Origin: an uncultured Aquimarina sp.
GTDB lineage: Bacteria; Bacteroidota; Bacteroidia; Flavobacteriales; Flavobacteriaceae
NCBI GenBank assembly: GCA_947501475.1
Contig: CANMWA010000016.1
Coordinates: 21,444-85,443 of the forward strand
DNA: 64,000 nucleotides
Reading direction: 5' to 3'
Below the pieces are notes generated by a model that did no database searches, had not been told where the DNA came from, and was given only the letters and a program-made list of their open reading frames with translations. Positions 1 through 8,987 of this stretch are shown in pieces (the stretch's first letter is position 1; the number at the start of each line of letters is the position of its first letter). The position numbers and the translations under genes were made by a program.

Positions 1-40
1 GGATGATTTGTGTTGTCATAAAGATAAAATTTAATTGTAA

Positions 41-125
41 TTTTTCCAAATTTATGGAATTTTTCCATAAATATTAAAATATAATTATGTTAAAATTGGA
101 ATTTTTCCAAAATCTTGTATCTTTG
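41..125 (+). promoter_or_regulatory. Autoregulated promoter of the S24 repressor with operator palindromes
   Basis: A Bacteroidota promoter is readable: TTG at 96-98, a 19-base spacer, and TATCTTTG (TAnnTTTG) at 118-125. Two perfect palindromes of one design overlap or precede it: TTATGGAA-TTT-TTCCATAA at 52-70 and TTGGAA-TTT-TTCCAA at 96-110. A further TTTTTCCA half-site lies at 41-48. The second palindrome covers the -33 element, as expected for repression. The shared core TGGAA-N3-TTCCA next to a LexA-like repressor gene suggests autoregulation; that link is inference. Confidence 0.6.
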
Positions 126-185
126 CTAGTAATTATCCCAAATCCTGATAGTGTTTATGCGATAACAATTAAAAATCCTGACTTT

Positions 186-953
186 ATGGATAATTTGACT
201 AACCAAACCATTAAGCGATTTAAACAAATTCGCGAAGAGAACCATTATACCCAATCTGATTTTGCACAGGTTTTACAGATTAAAAATTCGACTGCAGATA
301 TCGAGAGAGGTAAGACTAAAATTTCTGGAAAAGTTGTAGCCAGATTATTGCAAGAATTTAATATTAACCCTTTGTGGTTATTTGGAGAAAGTGATCAAAA
401 AAAGATTCAGTTACACCTGGGTGATGTTGCTCCAAAAGTAGTAACGGTTAATACTCAAAATAATGAAAACATTGTTTTGGTAAACGTTAAGGCAGCAGCA
501 GGATATCCCCATAATGTACAAGATTTGGATTGGTATCAACAGCTGCCGGCATTTGATATACCGTTGCCAGAGTATCGTAATGCAACCTATCGTGGTTTTC
601 AAGTAGAAGGGGATAGTATGATCCCTGTATTAGAACCAAAAGAGTGGGTGATTGGTAAGGCTGTAAATAATCTTTCTGAAATAGGAAACAATGTGATTTG
701 TGTTGTAGTTTTGGAAGATAGTGTGGTCGTAAAAAAAATCAAAAAAAATAAAGATGCTTCTGTAATTACATTAATTTCATTAAACTCTGAGTATTTACCT
801 TATAATATTCAAACACATCAAATTGTCGAGTTATGGGAGGTGAATAGCAAATTGAGTTTTAATATTGATGCCAATTCTGATACAGCGAGTATTAAACAAT
901 TGCAAGAGGCAATGCTTGTTTTGACTTCAGAGGTAAGAAGTATGAAGAGCTAG
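186..953 (+). CDS. XRE/S24-type transcriptional repressor
   Basis: Predicted DNA-binding repressor with a LexA/CI-like autoprotease fold. Residues about 5-65 form a Cro/CI-type helix-turn-helix. Residues about 100-215 are a peptidase S24 domain with the nucleophile in GDSM (Ser144) and the general-base lysine at Lys183/184. An Ala-Gly pair within AAAG (103-106) sits where the self-cleavage bond lies in this family. The C-terminal 20 residues look coiled-coil. An in-frame start exists at 87, but the ATG at 186 is preferred because the -7 box at 118-125 puts transcription start near 132. Its stop overlaps the stop of the convergent App1-like gene by 4 bases. The inducing signal is unknown. Confidence 0.8.
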   Translation: MDNLTNQTIKRFKQIREENHYTQSDFAQVLQIKNSTADIERGKTKISGKVVARLLQEFNINPLWLFGESDQKKIQLHLGDVAPKVVTVNTQNNENIVLVNVKAAAGYPHNVQDLDWYQQLPAFDIPLPEYRNATYRGFQVEGDSMIPVLEPKEWVIGKAVNNLSEIGNNVICVVVLEDSVVVKKIKKNKDASVITLISLNSEYLPYNIQTHQIVELWEVNSKLSFNIDANSDTASIKQLQEAMLVLTSEVRSMKS

Positions 954-1951
954 GTGATGATCCCTATGTTTTTTGCATGATCAATAGCTTGACCTGAGTT
1001 ATGAACAAGTAGAATGGGAGTGGCATTAAAAGAATGTATGATTTTTTTGATTCGCCTTTCTTTTCGACGGTGGTTTACATTTCTTAAATAAATTGCCAAA
1101 ATTCGACCAGGAAATTCTTCTGCAATTTTAGTGTATATATCTGCGTCCTTTTCTCCGCTATCACCAATTAGAATAAAATTCATTTCAGGATACGTTGTTA
1201 GAAGGTTTAAAATCTCAGATTGTTTATGCGGCATTTTAGGTTTGGGCGTCTTGTCAAATGGAGTTCTAAAATCTCTTAGCAAAATGGGACCTTTGGGAAA
1301 ATTATTTTTCTTAAAAAAAGCACTTAGGTAATCGTATAGATTCCAGGGACTATTACTTACATAAAAAAAAGGGTTAACTGGGGCACCATTTTTTCCTAAT
1401 TGTAACTTTTTATAAAATTTTACGGTGCCTTCGATAGCAGTGCGTTTGTCAAAATTCTTAAAAAAGGTATTAGCGATCACCCTCCATTTAAAAAAAGAAG
1501 CAACGCCAGTGTGTAAAATAGTATCATCGATATCACTTATGATACCAAACTCTGCTTGATCTGAAGGGATAAGCATCTGACTGGTAAACGTGTTATGATC
1601 GCTTATTTCTTTTTTTATTACTTCTTCTTTATAAGATGCACTATAAGTAATCCAACCCTTTTTATCTATATAGCTGCTAAGAGTAGAGGTGTTTAGCTCT
1701 TGATGATAATACCCTTCATGGTCTGTAATAGTTTCGATAACTCGCCCATCTGGGAGTTTGAGTTCTATAGGGATGTTTCTAATCTCGTCACTTTCAAACT
1801 GTTTGTATATGTTTCTAAGTGTTTTAAGGATATTTTGATTAGTGCTAAAATCTACATTTTCATCTTCTAAGGCTCTACCTGTTGCACAAAAAAGATTTTT
1901 TGTACCATAACCTAGGTATGTATTGATGCGTAATTTTTTTTTCTTAAACAT
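950..1951 (-). CDS. App1 family phosphatidate-phosphatase-like protein (DUF2183)
   Basis: 333-residue cytosolic protein. An N-terminal beta-rich region of about 130 residues is followed by a HAD-type catalytic domain: DIDDT at 140-144 (DxDxT, nucleophile Asp140), then YVSNSPW and GDSGEKD motifs further on. This set is diagnostic of the App1/DUF2183 family, whose yeast member is a phosphatidate phosphatase; the substrate of bacterial members is not established. It lies downstream of hppA but behind a hairpin terminator, so it probably has its own promoter. No signal peptide is visible. Confidence 0.8.
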   Translation of the reverse strand: MFKKKKLRINTYLGYGTKNLFCATGRALEDENVDFSTNQNILKTLRNIYKQFESDEIRNIPIELKLPDGRVIETITDHEGYYHQELNTSTLSSYIDKKGWITYSASYKEEVIKKEISDHNTFTSQMLIPSDQAEFGIISDIDDTILHTGVASFFKWRVIANTFFKNFDKRTAIEGTVKFYKKLQLGKNGAPVNPFFYVSNSPWNLYDYLSAFFKKNNFPKGPILLRDFRTPFDKTPKPKMPHKQSEILNLLTTYPEMNFILIGDSGEKDADIYTKIAEEFPGRILAIYLRNVNHRRKERRIKKIIHSFNATPILLVHNSGQAIDHAKNIGIIT

Positions 1952-1981
1952 GAAAAAAAGTAGATTTTGATATAAAAATAA

Positions 1982-2009
1982 ACAACCTCGCCGAAAGAGC
2001 GAGGTTGTA
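1982..2009 (-). terminator. Terminator after hppA
   Basis: A hairpin with perfect 10-bp arms ACAACCTCGC and GCGAGGTTGT lies between hppA and the App1-like gene. Read on the minus strand it is followed by a T-rich stretch. Confidence 0.75.
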
Positions 2010-2031
2010 ATGAATAATAATTTTAAATTTT

Positions 2032-4431
2032 TTACTTCAAAGAGGCTTTGATCGTTGCTATTTCAGCTTTAATTTGAGCTTCAGTGCCTTTTAGTTTTTT
2101 AACTTCTTTTTTAATTTTTCCATTTTCTGAAGTTTCAATGGTTACAGTAGCGATTGCTATATCATTTTCCATTTTCATTTCAACTTGGATTTTCTTTTCG
2201 GAAGCATTTGAAGAAGTTTGAATAACTTCGATATTCTGGTTAGCAACAGCAGTTTCTTCGGTATGTCCTCCTAAAATAGGTGCAATTACAAGTCCTATAA
2301 GACATGTTAATTTAATTAAAATGTTCATTGATGGACCAGATGTATCTTTAAAAGGATCTCCAACAGTATCACCAGTTACAGCAGCTTTATGCGCATCAGA
2401 ACCTTTGTAGGTCATTTCTCCATTTATCTCTACGCCAGCTTCAAATGATTTTTTTGCGTTATCCCATGCTCCACCAGCATTATTTTGAAAAATTGCCCAT
2501 AATACACCGCTCACAGTAACTCCTGCCATGTATCCTCCTAGCATTTCTGCGATGGCTTTAGTATCCATACCAAATAATAATGGAACAAATGCTATTGCTA
2601 ATGGAAACCCAATAGTCAATAAACCTGGTAGCATCATTTCTTTAAGAGAAGCTTTTGTAGAAATAGCAACACATTTATCGTATTCTGGTTTTCCTGTGCC
2701 TTCCATAATACCTGGAATTTCTTTGAATTGGCGACGTACTTCTTGTACCATTTCCATAGCGGCTTTACCCACTGCATTCATTGCTAAAGCAGAGAATACT
2801 ACAGGGATCATACCTCCAACGAATAACATTGCCAATACTGGTGCTTTAAAAATATTAATTCCATCAATACCAGTGAATGTAACATATGCTGCAAATAAGG
2901 CTAAAGATGTTAATGCTGCAGATGCGATAGCAAAACCTTTTCCTGTTGCTGCCGTTGTGTTACCTACAGAATCTAAAATATCTGTACGTTCTCTCACTAT
3001 TGGTTCTTGTTCACTCATTTCTGCAATTCCACCTGCATTATCTGAAATAGGTCCAAAAGCATCAATTGCTAACTGCATTGCTGTAGTAGCCATCATCGCA
3101 GAGGCTGCTAATGCAACTCCGTAGAACCCTGCAAAGGCATAAGATGCCCAAATAGCTCCGGCAAATAATAATACAGAAGGGAACGTAGAAATCATCCCAG
3201 TTGCTAGACCTGCAATAATGTTAGTTCCTGCTCCTGTACTTGATTGTTGTACAATTTTAAGGATAGGTGATTTACCTAATCCTGTATAATATTCGGTTAC
3301 AGATGAAATCACTGCTCCTACAACTAAACCAACTAAGGTTGCATAAAATACACGCATGGCAGATATTTCAACTAAGCCTTCACCAAAGAATTCCATCTTC
3401 ATCGTTCCTGGAAGCATCCACTTACATAATGCAAAACAAGCTGCAGCTACTAATATAATTGATGTCCAGTTACCAACATTAAGCGCTCCCATTACTTGAG
3501 CTTCTTTAGCATCGTTGCTTTTAATTTTAACGAGCATCGTACCTATTATAGAGATAATAATACCAACACCTGCAATTGCCATAGGCAATAAGATAGGGCC
3601 AATACCTCCAAAAGCATCTGCAATAGATCCTCCCATATCTTTAATAACATAGTTACCTAATACCATAGCAGCCAGAACTGTTGCTACATAAGACCCAAAT
3701 AAATCAGCTCCCATACCGGCAACATCACCTACGTTATCACCTACGTTATCTGCAATAGTAGCAGGGTTACGTGGGTCATCTTCTGGGATGCCAGCTTCTA
3801 CTTTACCTACAAGATCTGCTCCTACATCTGCAGCTTTGGTATAAATACCTCCACCTACACGAGCAAATAATGCGATAGATTCTGCTCCTAAAGAGAATCC
3901 TGCTAATGTTTCTAAGACTATTGTCATTTTATCTGTAGAAACCCATTCACCTCCCATAAAGACGTTATAAAATATTATAAAGAAAGCGGTCAATCCTAAA
4001 ACAGCTAATCCTGCAACTCCAAGTCCCATTACAGTACCACCACCAAAAGATATTTTAAGTGCATTTGGTAAACTAGTACGAGCTGCTTGTGTAGTTCTAA
4101 CATTTGTTTTTGTAGCAATTTTCATTCCTATATTTCCGGCAAAAGCAGAAAATACAGCTCCAAAAATGAATGCGATTACAATTAACCAGTGCGTTGTATC
4201 TACTACTATAGAAACTATAAATAATAATACACTTACTATGATAACAAATATTGAAAGTAGTTTGTATTCTGCGCTTAAAAAAGCTAAGGCGCCTTCATAA
4301 ATATGATCCGAAATTTCTTTCATTTTGCCATCACCGGCATCTTGTTTCATTACCCAAGATTTTTTGATAAGCATATAAATTAGCCCTAGTAATGCCAAAA
4401 CAATTGGCATATAAATCATATTTGATTCCAT
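2032..4431 (-). CDS. hppA: K+-dependent membrane-bound ion-pumping pyrophosphatase
   Basis: Integral membrane enzyme that couples hydrolysis of pyrophosphate to export of Na+ and/or H+. About 16 membrane helices are apparent. The substrate-binding signature DDPRNP...ADNVGDNVGD lies near residues 222-240 and its C-terminal counterpart near residue 690 (GDTVGDPFKDTSGPS). GNTTAA-TGKG near residue 500 has Ala where K+-independent enzymes have Lys, pointing to the K+-dependent class; Na+ versus H+ pumping cannot be decided here. At 799 residues it is longer than usual: after the last helix a charged tail of about 70 residues follows. The soluble pyrophosphatase gene lies just upstream, separated by a terminator. 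Confidence 0.95.
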   Translation of the reverse strand: MESNMIYMPIVLALLGLIYMLIKKSWVMKQDAGDGKMKEISDHIYEGALAFLSAEYKLLSIFVIIVSVLLFIVSIVVDTTHWLIVIAFIFGAVFSAFAGNIGMKIATKTNVRTTQAARTSLPNALKISFGGGTVMGLGVAGLAVLGLTAFFIIFYNVFMGGEWVSTDKMTIVLETLAGFSLGAESIALFARVGGGIYTKAADVGADLVGKVEAGIPEDDPRNPATIADNVGDNVGDVAGMGADLFGSYVATVLAAMVLGNYVIKDMGGSIADAFGGIGPILLPMAIAGVGIIISIIGTMLVKIKSNDAKEAQVMGALNVGNWTSIILVAAACFALCKWMLPGTMKMEFFGEGLVEISAMRVFYATLVGLVVGAVISSVTEYYTGLGKSPILKIVQQSSTGAGTNIIAGLATGMISTFPSVLLFAGAIWASYAFAGFYGVALAASAMMATTAMQLAIDAFGPISDNAGGIAEMSEQEPIVRERTDILDSVGNTTAATGKGFAIASAALTSLALFAAYVTFTGIDGINIFKAPVLAMLFVGGMIPVVFSALAMNAVGKAAMEMVQEVRRQFKEIPGIMEGTGKPEYDKCVAISTKASLKEMMLPGLLTIGFPLAIAFVPLLFGMDTKAIAEMLGGYMAGVTVSGVLWAIFQNNAGGAWDNAKKSFEAGVEINGEMTYKGSDAHKAAVTGDTVGDPFKDTSGPSMNILIKLTCLIGLVIAPILGGHTEETAVANQNIEVIQTSSNASEKKIQVEMKMENDIAIATVTIETSENGKIKKEVKKLKGTEAQIKAEIATIKASLK

Positions 4432-4485
4432 TAAATATATTTTAAGTTAATTAGTCGCTAAAAGTAGTAAAAATACCCTAAATAC

Positions 4486-4523
4486 AAAAAGCGCAATATT
4501 ATTAATAAAATATTGCGCTTTTT
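4486..4523 (-). terminator. Terminator between ppa and hppA
   Basis: Perfect 15-bp inverted repeat (arms 4486-4500 and 4509-4523, core GCGCAATATT) with an A-run on one side and a T-run on the other. It can end ppa transcription, so hppA is probably transcribed separately. Confidence 0.85.
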
Positions 4524-4543
4524 TAAGTTTTTTTAATCAAAAT

Positions 4544-5074
4544 TTAGTAGATACTAAACAACCCTTCAGGTTTATCTTCTATGTCTTGAAAGCGTTCAAC
4601 ACAAGCTTTAATGATATCTTTTGCTTCATCAATATTGCCCCATCCGCCTACATCAACTTTTTTCTTTTCTAAATCCTTATATACTTGGAAAAAGTGCTCG
4701 ATTTCTTTTATTAAATGTGGATTCATTTCTTTTAGATCGGCAAGTCGACTTGCTATTGGGTCTGATACAGGTACACAGATGATTTTTTCATCTGGACCTT
4801 TTTCATCTGCCATATGAAAAACTCCAATGGGTTTTACCTCCATCACACAACCAGGAAATGTAGGTTCTGTAACTAATACTAAAACATCTAAAGGATCTCC
4901 GTCTAATGCTAAAGTTTCAGGGATAAACCCGTAATCTGCAGGATACATCATCGATGAAAATATCATACGATCATATCGGATTTTTTTTATATCAAAATCA
5001 TATTCGTACTTGTTACGACTTCCTTTTGGGATTTCAATAAGTACGTCAAAGCTTTCGCGAGTAGCTGCGCTCAT
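4544..5074 (-). CDS. ppa: Soluble inorganic pyrophosphatase, family I
   Basis: Cytosolic Mg2+-dependent enzyme that hydrolyses pyrophosphate to two phosphates. 176 residues is the normal bacterial length. The signature DGDPLDVLVL with its metal-binding aspartates is intact (about residues 58-67), along with ADYGFIPET and the basic FEIPKGSRNKYE-like N-terminal strand (here LIEIPKGSRNKYEYD). A TATCTTTG -7 box on the minus strand at 5108-5101 gives a leader of about 20 bases. It sits directly upstream of the membrane pyrophosphatase, so two enzymes competing for the same substrate are adjacent. Confidence 0.95.
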   Translation of the reverse strand: MSAATRESFDVLIEIPKGSRNKYEYDFDIKKIRYDRMIFSSMMYPADYGFIPETLALDGDPLDVLVLVTEPTFPGCVMEVKPIGVFHMADEKGPDEKIICVPVSDPIASRLADLKEMNPHLIKEIEHFFQVYKDLEKKKVDVGGWGNIDEAKDIIKACVERFQDIEDKPEGLFSIY

Positions 5075-5100
5075 AATTTAATTCTCTTTTAATTGGGCGG

Positions 5101-5108
5101 CAAAGATA
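5101..5108 (-). promoter_or_regulatory. -7 promoter element of ppa
   Basis: TATCTTTG on the minus strand matches the Bacteroidota TAnnTTTG element, about 27 bases before the ppa start codon. No convincing -33 element was found. Confidence 0.45.
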
Positions 5109-5233
5109 GGTAATACAAGAGGTTAGATAAAATTTATCCCTATAAATTATTGTATTTTTTAATAAAACTTAATGTAAGGATAAACTATAACGTTTTCAGA
5201 AATATTAAAAGAAGGAAATAGTATACTATTTTT

Positions 5234-7729
5234 CTAAAAATAGAATCCAAAAGATCCAGTTACTCCAAATTTACGAGCATCGGGATTGTCAAAATAATTG
5301 CCTCTAAAATGAAAATCTATTCTAAAAACCTTGAAAATATTCCCTACACCAAGGCTGTACTCCCAATAGATTTCGTCTGTTGGAGAAATCAGAATTTCAT
5401 TTGATGGAGCACTCAATAGAATGTTTTCATCAGATATTTCTCCCCAAGCACCACGTACTCCAACCAGTTCACGAAGATTTAGCTTTCTAAGAAATGGTAT
5501 TCTAGAAAATATACGTCCATTAAAATTATGTTCTAAGTGTAAAGTCGCATACGTATCGGTTACGAACTCATAAAAATTGAGCAGTGGAAATGTATTGTAT
5601 ATAGATAGATAGGTTTGATTTCCTGGGATTACGCTTAACAAACCAAGAGGAACATCTCCAAATGTTTTTCCTACCTCAAGAGTACTGTTTAATCGTCCAA
5701 AACCACCAATATTCCATGGTTGTTGATATAAAAACTGTACTTTTTGATATTCAAAATCACTTTCAATAATATCTTTTAAACCTACACTGTAATTTAGGAA
5801 AAGTGTAGCATAATCACCATCATTAACGACAACTCTATCGACACCATATCCTGTTGTTTTTCGATTTGGGAAATATGCAAGTGAAGTCGCTATTTCTGTT
5901 TGCTTGATCTCTTGTCGAAATTCTCCGGTTTCTGAATCCTCAAAATCAAGGCTAAATAATGCTCGATCTGCGGGTTTTAATACTCTAAAAGATCCAGTAA
6001 CGCCAACAGTAAAGTTTTTTCTTGGTTCTAATTGTAAGGATAATGCAGAAAGATTAATTGATGTTAATCTATCATTATCTCCTGTTGCTATAATCGATGA
6101 TGAAGCTAGACTTCTACCTTCTACATCATTTGTGTTTGTTAAACTAGCTCCTAGTTGTTCGACATCTCTACGGTTCCCTCCGGAAACAATAAGTCTTGAT
6201 TTTCGATCTACAAGATACTTTCCTGAGATACCGTATTTAAACTTTTGATCATTAAACCCATATGCTCCATAGCCTTCTATACGCCATCTGTCATTAGAAG
6301 TGAAATATGTTCGTCCGCCTGCTCTTAATCTAAACCCTTCAATATCATTATATCCGATAGTAGAGAATAAAGGCCCAAAATCAAAACCATTAAATTCTAC
6401 ATACCCTGTAGCTAAGATAGTACCAATATTGTATAATCGCTTAAAGGCTTTTACTGTTCTAAGCGTGTCGAGCATTTTATAAACTTTTTGCTCGTCTTTA
6501 TTTAATTCTTCCATTCTGGCATTAGCCCAGAAAGAATCTTCACGATTATAAATATCTTGATCAAAAGGGTCTACTTGAGTTTTATAGAATTTTTCACCTT
6601 TCTTCTTATCAAACTCATAATTATTGTATAAAGTAGTTCGTTTACCATATACTCCTCGGGATTTTTCTTTTTTGCTAAACGCAAAATCAGACTGGAAATA
6701 ATCTTTTGTAATCAGAAATATTGAGTCGTTTAGTACATCAAACTCTTGCTCTATATATAAATCTTTTACCCAATTGATATTGGCACTTTTGGTAATTTCT
6801 AGATTAATTTCTTTAATTGCCCAAGTAGTATCATTTACCCAAAAATCACCTTTAAATGTAAGCTCATTTTTTCTTCTAGGATAGTATATAATATTATAAC
6901 ACCACTTGTTGTCTATAAATGCACTATCGCTTAGTATATAGTTATACACACCAACTCCGGTTCGTGATAAGGGGCTTGTGAAACTTTTGTCGAAAAATTT
7001 CAAATAATTTTCATAAATGTCGTAATCAGAATATAAATCCTTTACAAAAGCAATTAGCGTTTGATTATCACTAAAGCCTGCATTTTTGTTTCCTTTAAGT
7101 ACTTCTTTATAATCGTTGCCCGTGTTATCGCCATAAACTTTTGAAATTGCTTCATTAAGAAAAATTGGTAAATATGTTTTTCCTGTAATCCGTGAAGTAT
7201 CGACATCGTCAAAAATAAACTCCATACCATTAAAGATTCGGCTATTGATTAGCGCACTATCTATAGTGTTTAGATCAAATTCTAGCTTCTCGTATTTATC
7301 ATACTGGTATTGTTTGAATTTTTTCACTCCATTCTCTCGACGATTATCCCAGATTTTTCTTAAAATATCAATAGCTGGATTATTCTTTTTTGAAGTTTTG
7401 CCTTTATAAATAACAACTTCATCTAGCGTAGCAGCTTCCTCTTCGAGGATAATTTCCATTTTATAGGTTACTCGTTTGGTAAGTGTTATAGTTTTGGTTT
7501 GAAAACCGATAAATGATACTTTTATCTTTGAGTGATTCTCATCAGACTCCATATAAAACCTACCATTCTCATCAGTTATGGTACCTATAGTAGAATTTAC
7601 ATAAACTACATTAGCAAATGGTACAGGCTGCTTGTTGCTATCAAAAATTTGGCCTCCAACTTTAGTCTGTGCAGATAGAAATGTAGAACTGAATACAGTA
7701 AGAATTCCCCATATAATTAATTGTCTCAT
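5234..7729 (-). CDS. DUF5686 outer-membrane protein with carboxypeptidase-like regulatory domain
   Basis: About 831 residues from the chosen ATG, giving a clean signal peptide that ends ...FLSA before QTKVGG; an in-frame ATG 48 bases upstream would add a second hydrophobic run. Residues about 25-105 form a CarboxypepD_reg-like beta-sandwich (GQIFDSNKQPVPFANV...IGTITDENG...F). The rest matches the DUF5686 family, and the last 350 residues alternate like an outer-membrane beta-barrel, ending in an aromatic (GSFGFYF). The role of the family is not established; it resembles the receptor-like proteins of Bacteroidota but has no obvious plug domain. It appears monocistronic. Confidence 0.75.
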   Translation of the reverse strand: MRQLIIWGILTVFSSTFLSAQTKVGGQIFDSNKQPVPFANVVYVNSTIGTITDENGRFYMESDENHSKIKVSFIGFQTKTITLTKRVTYKMEIILEEEAATLDEVVIYKGKTSKKNNPAIDILRKIWDNRRENGVKKFKQYQYDKYEKLEFDLNTIDSALINSRIFNGMEFIFDDVDTSRITGKTYLPIFLNEAISKVYGDNTGNDYKEVLKGNKNAGFSDNQTLIAFVKDLYSDYDIYENYLKFFDKSFTSPLSRTGVGVYNYILSDSAFIDNKWCYNIIYYPRRKNELTFKGDFWVNDTTWAIKEINLEITKSANINWVKDLYIEQEFDVLNDSIFLITKDYFQSDFAFSKKEKSRGVYGKRTTLYNNYEFDKKKGEKFYKTQVDPFDQDIYNREDSFWANARMEELNKDEQKVYKMLDTLRTVKAFKRLYNIGTILATGYVEFNGFDFGPLFSTIGYNDIEGFRLRAGGRTYFTSNDRWRIEGYGAYGFNDQKFKYGISGKYLVDRKSRLIVSGGNRRDVEQLGASLTNTNDVEGRSLASSSIIATGDNDRLTSINLSALSLQLEPRKNFTVGVTGSFRVLKPADRALFSLDFEDSETGEFRQEIKQTEIATSLAYFPNRKTTGYGVDRVVVNDGDYATLFLNYSVGLKDIIESDFEYQKVQFLYQQPWNIGGFGRLNSTLEVGKTFGDVPLGLLSVIPGNQTYLSIYNTFPLLNFYEFVTDTYATLHLEHNFNGRIFSRIPFLRKLNLRELVGVRGAWGEISDENILLSAPSNEILISPTDEIYWEYSLGVGNIFKVFRIDFHFRGNYFDNPDARKFGVTGSFGFYF

Positions 7730-7845
7730 CAAAAGTTGTAAAATTTGAATTGATAAAAGTTTAATGGATGACATCAATTTCTAGGCCATTTTTGATTTTA
7801 TAAAAAAGCCTAAAGATGAATAAATGCTAAATATTAGGATTTATT

Positions 7846-8823
7846 TTATTTGTACATCACTTTTTTTACTGCTTTAATAACATCATTGCTATTTGGCAGC
7901 CATTCTTCTAGCAATACAGGAGAATAGGGGGTAGGAGTATCTGCTGTATTTATTTTTATTATTGGTGCATCCAGATAATCAAAAATATTGGATTGAACCT
8001 GATAAGTGATTTCTGAAGCAATATTGGCCAATGGCCAAGCCTCTTCAAGGATCACTAATCGATTAGTTTTTTTGACAGAAGTTAATATAGCTTCAAGATC
8101 CAAAGGACGAACCGTTCGTAGATCTATAATTTCACAAGATATGTTTTCTTTAGCTAGCTCGTCGGCAGCTTTATAAGCTTCTTTTATAATTTTTCCAAAA
8201 GAAATAATAGTGACATCACTACCTTCTCTTTTAAGTTCTGCTACACCAAGTGGGATTGTATACTCTCCTTCAGGGACTTCGCCTTTGTCGCCATACATTT
8301 GCTCACTCTCCATAAAAATAACAGGATCATTATCTCTAATAGCTGATTTCAAAAGCCCTTTCGCATCCTTTGGATTAGACGGAATTACGACTTTTAAACC
8401 AGGAGTATTAGCAAACCAATTTTCAAAAGCTTGCGAATGTGTAGCGCCCAATTGACCTGCAGAGGCAGTCGGTCCTCTAAAAACAATAGGGATATTAAAT
8501 TGACCACCACTCATTTGCCTCATTTTTGCAGCATTATTTATAATTTGATCTATACCTACTAATGAGAAATTAAAAGTCATAAACTCTATAATGGGTCGAT
8601 TTCCGTTCATGGCACTTCCTACACCAATTCCTGAAAAACCTAACTCAGAGATAGGAGTGTCTATAACTCTTTCTGAACCAAATTCATCAAGCATACCTTT
8701 GCTAGCTTTGTATGCTCCATTGTATTCTGCCACCTCTTCGCCCATTAGATAAATAGATTCATCTCGGCGCATTTCTTCACTCATTGCCTCACAAATAGCT
8801 TCTCTGAATTGTATCGTTTTCAT
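7846..8823 (-). CDS. pdhB: Pyruvate dehydrogenase E1 component, beta subunit
   Basis: 325-residue thiamine-diphosphate enzyme subunit, paired in the cell with an E1 alpha subunit not present in the window. It catalyses oxidative decarboxylation of pyruvate to feed acetyl-CoA synthesis. The N-terminal MKTIQFREAI..AM.EEM and GEEVAEYNGAYK motifs and the C-terminal transketolase domain (ISFGKIIKEA, LRTVRPLD, EEAWP) are typical. The branched-chain 2-oxo acid E1 beta is the main alternative, but the sequence reads as the pyruvate type of flavobacteria. It is transcribed away from etfBA, with a shared dyad in between. A TACTTTTG -7 box lies at 8865-8858. Confidence 0.85.
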   Translation of the reverse strand: MKTIQFREAICEAMSEEMRRDESIYLMGEEVAEYNGAYKASKGMLDEFGSERVIDTPISELGFSGIGVGSAMNGNRPIIEFMTFNFSLVGIDQIINNAAKMRQMSGGQFNIPIVFRGPTASAGQLGATHSQAFENWFANTPGLKVVIPSNPKDAKGLLKSAIRDNDPVIFMESEQMYGDKGEVPEGEYTIPLGVAELKREGSDVTIISFGKIIKEAYKAADELAKENISCEIIDLRTVRPLDLEAILTSVKKTNRLVILEEAWPLANIASEITYQVQSNIFDYLDAPIIKINTADTPTPYSPVLLEEWLPNSNDVIKAVKKVMYK

Positions 8824-8857
8824 TTATAAATAAATTATTTAGTGCTTTAACGAACGG

Positions 8858-8865
8858 CAAAAGTA
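8858..8865 (-). promoter_or_regulatory. -7 promoter element of pdhB
   Basis: TACTTTTG on the minus strand, 35 bases before the pdhB start codon, fits TAnnTTTG. The matching -33 element is not clear. Confidence 0.4.
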
Positions 8866-8902
8866 GCAATTAAAACCTTTTTGTTACCGATGAATGATAA
8901 AA

Positions 8903-8928
8903 AATTTACTATGCACGCATAGTAAATT
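8903..8928. promoter_or_regulatory. Perfect dyad operator between pdhB and etfBA
   Basis: Arms AATTTACTATGC (8903-8914) and GCATAGTAAATT (8917-8928) are perfect inverted repeats with a 2-base centre. The dyad sits between divergent genes, just upstream of a TACCTTCG element (8943-8950) that could be the etf -7 box, so it would overlap the etf -33 region. It is too short-looped for a terminator. A dimeric repressor (MarR or TetR type) controlling etfBA, and perhaps pdhB, is inferred. Confidence 0.55.
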
Positions 8929-8987
8929 CGACTTTTTATTTGTACCTTCGCATTTATTATTAAAATCTCAAAAAACACCTATATAAA

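Noticed and set aside
87..185. Upstream in-frame start adding 33 residues to the S24 repressor.
   Set aside because: The promoter -7 box and operators lie inside this stretch, and the added residues match no family feature.
2528..3124. A 198-codon open frame antisense to hppA.
   Set aside because: Lies inside the conserved hppA coding region, and its residue pattern mirrors that gene's codons.
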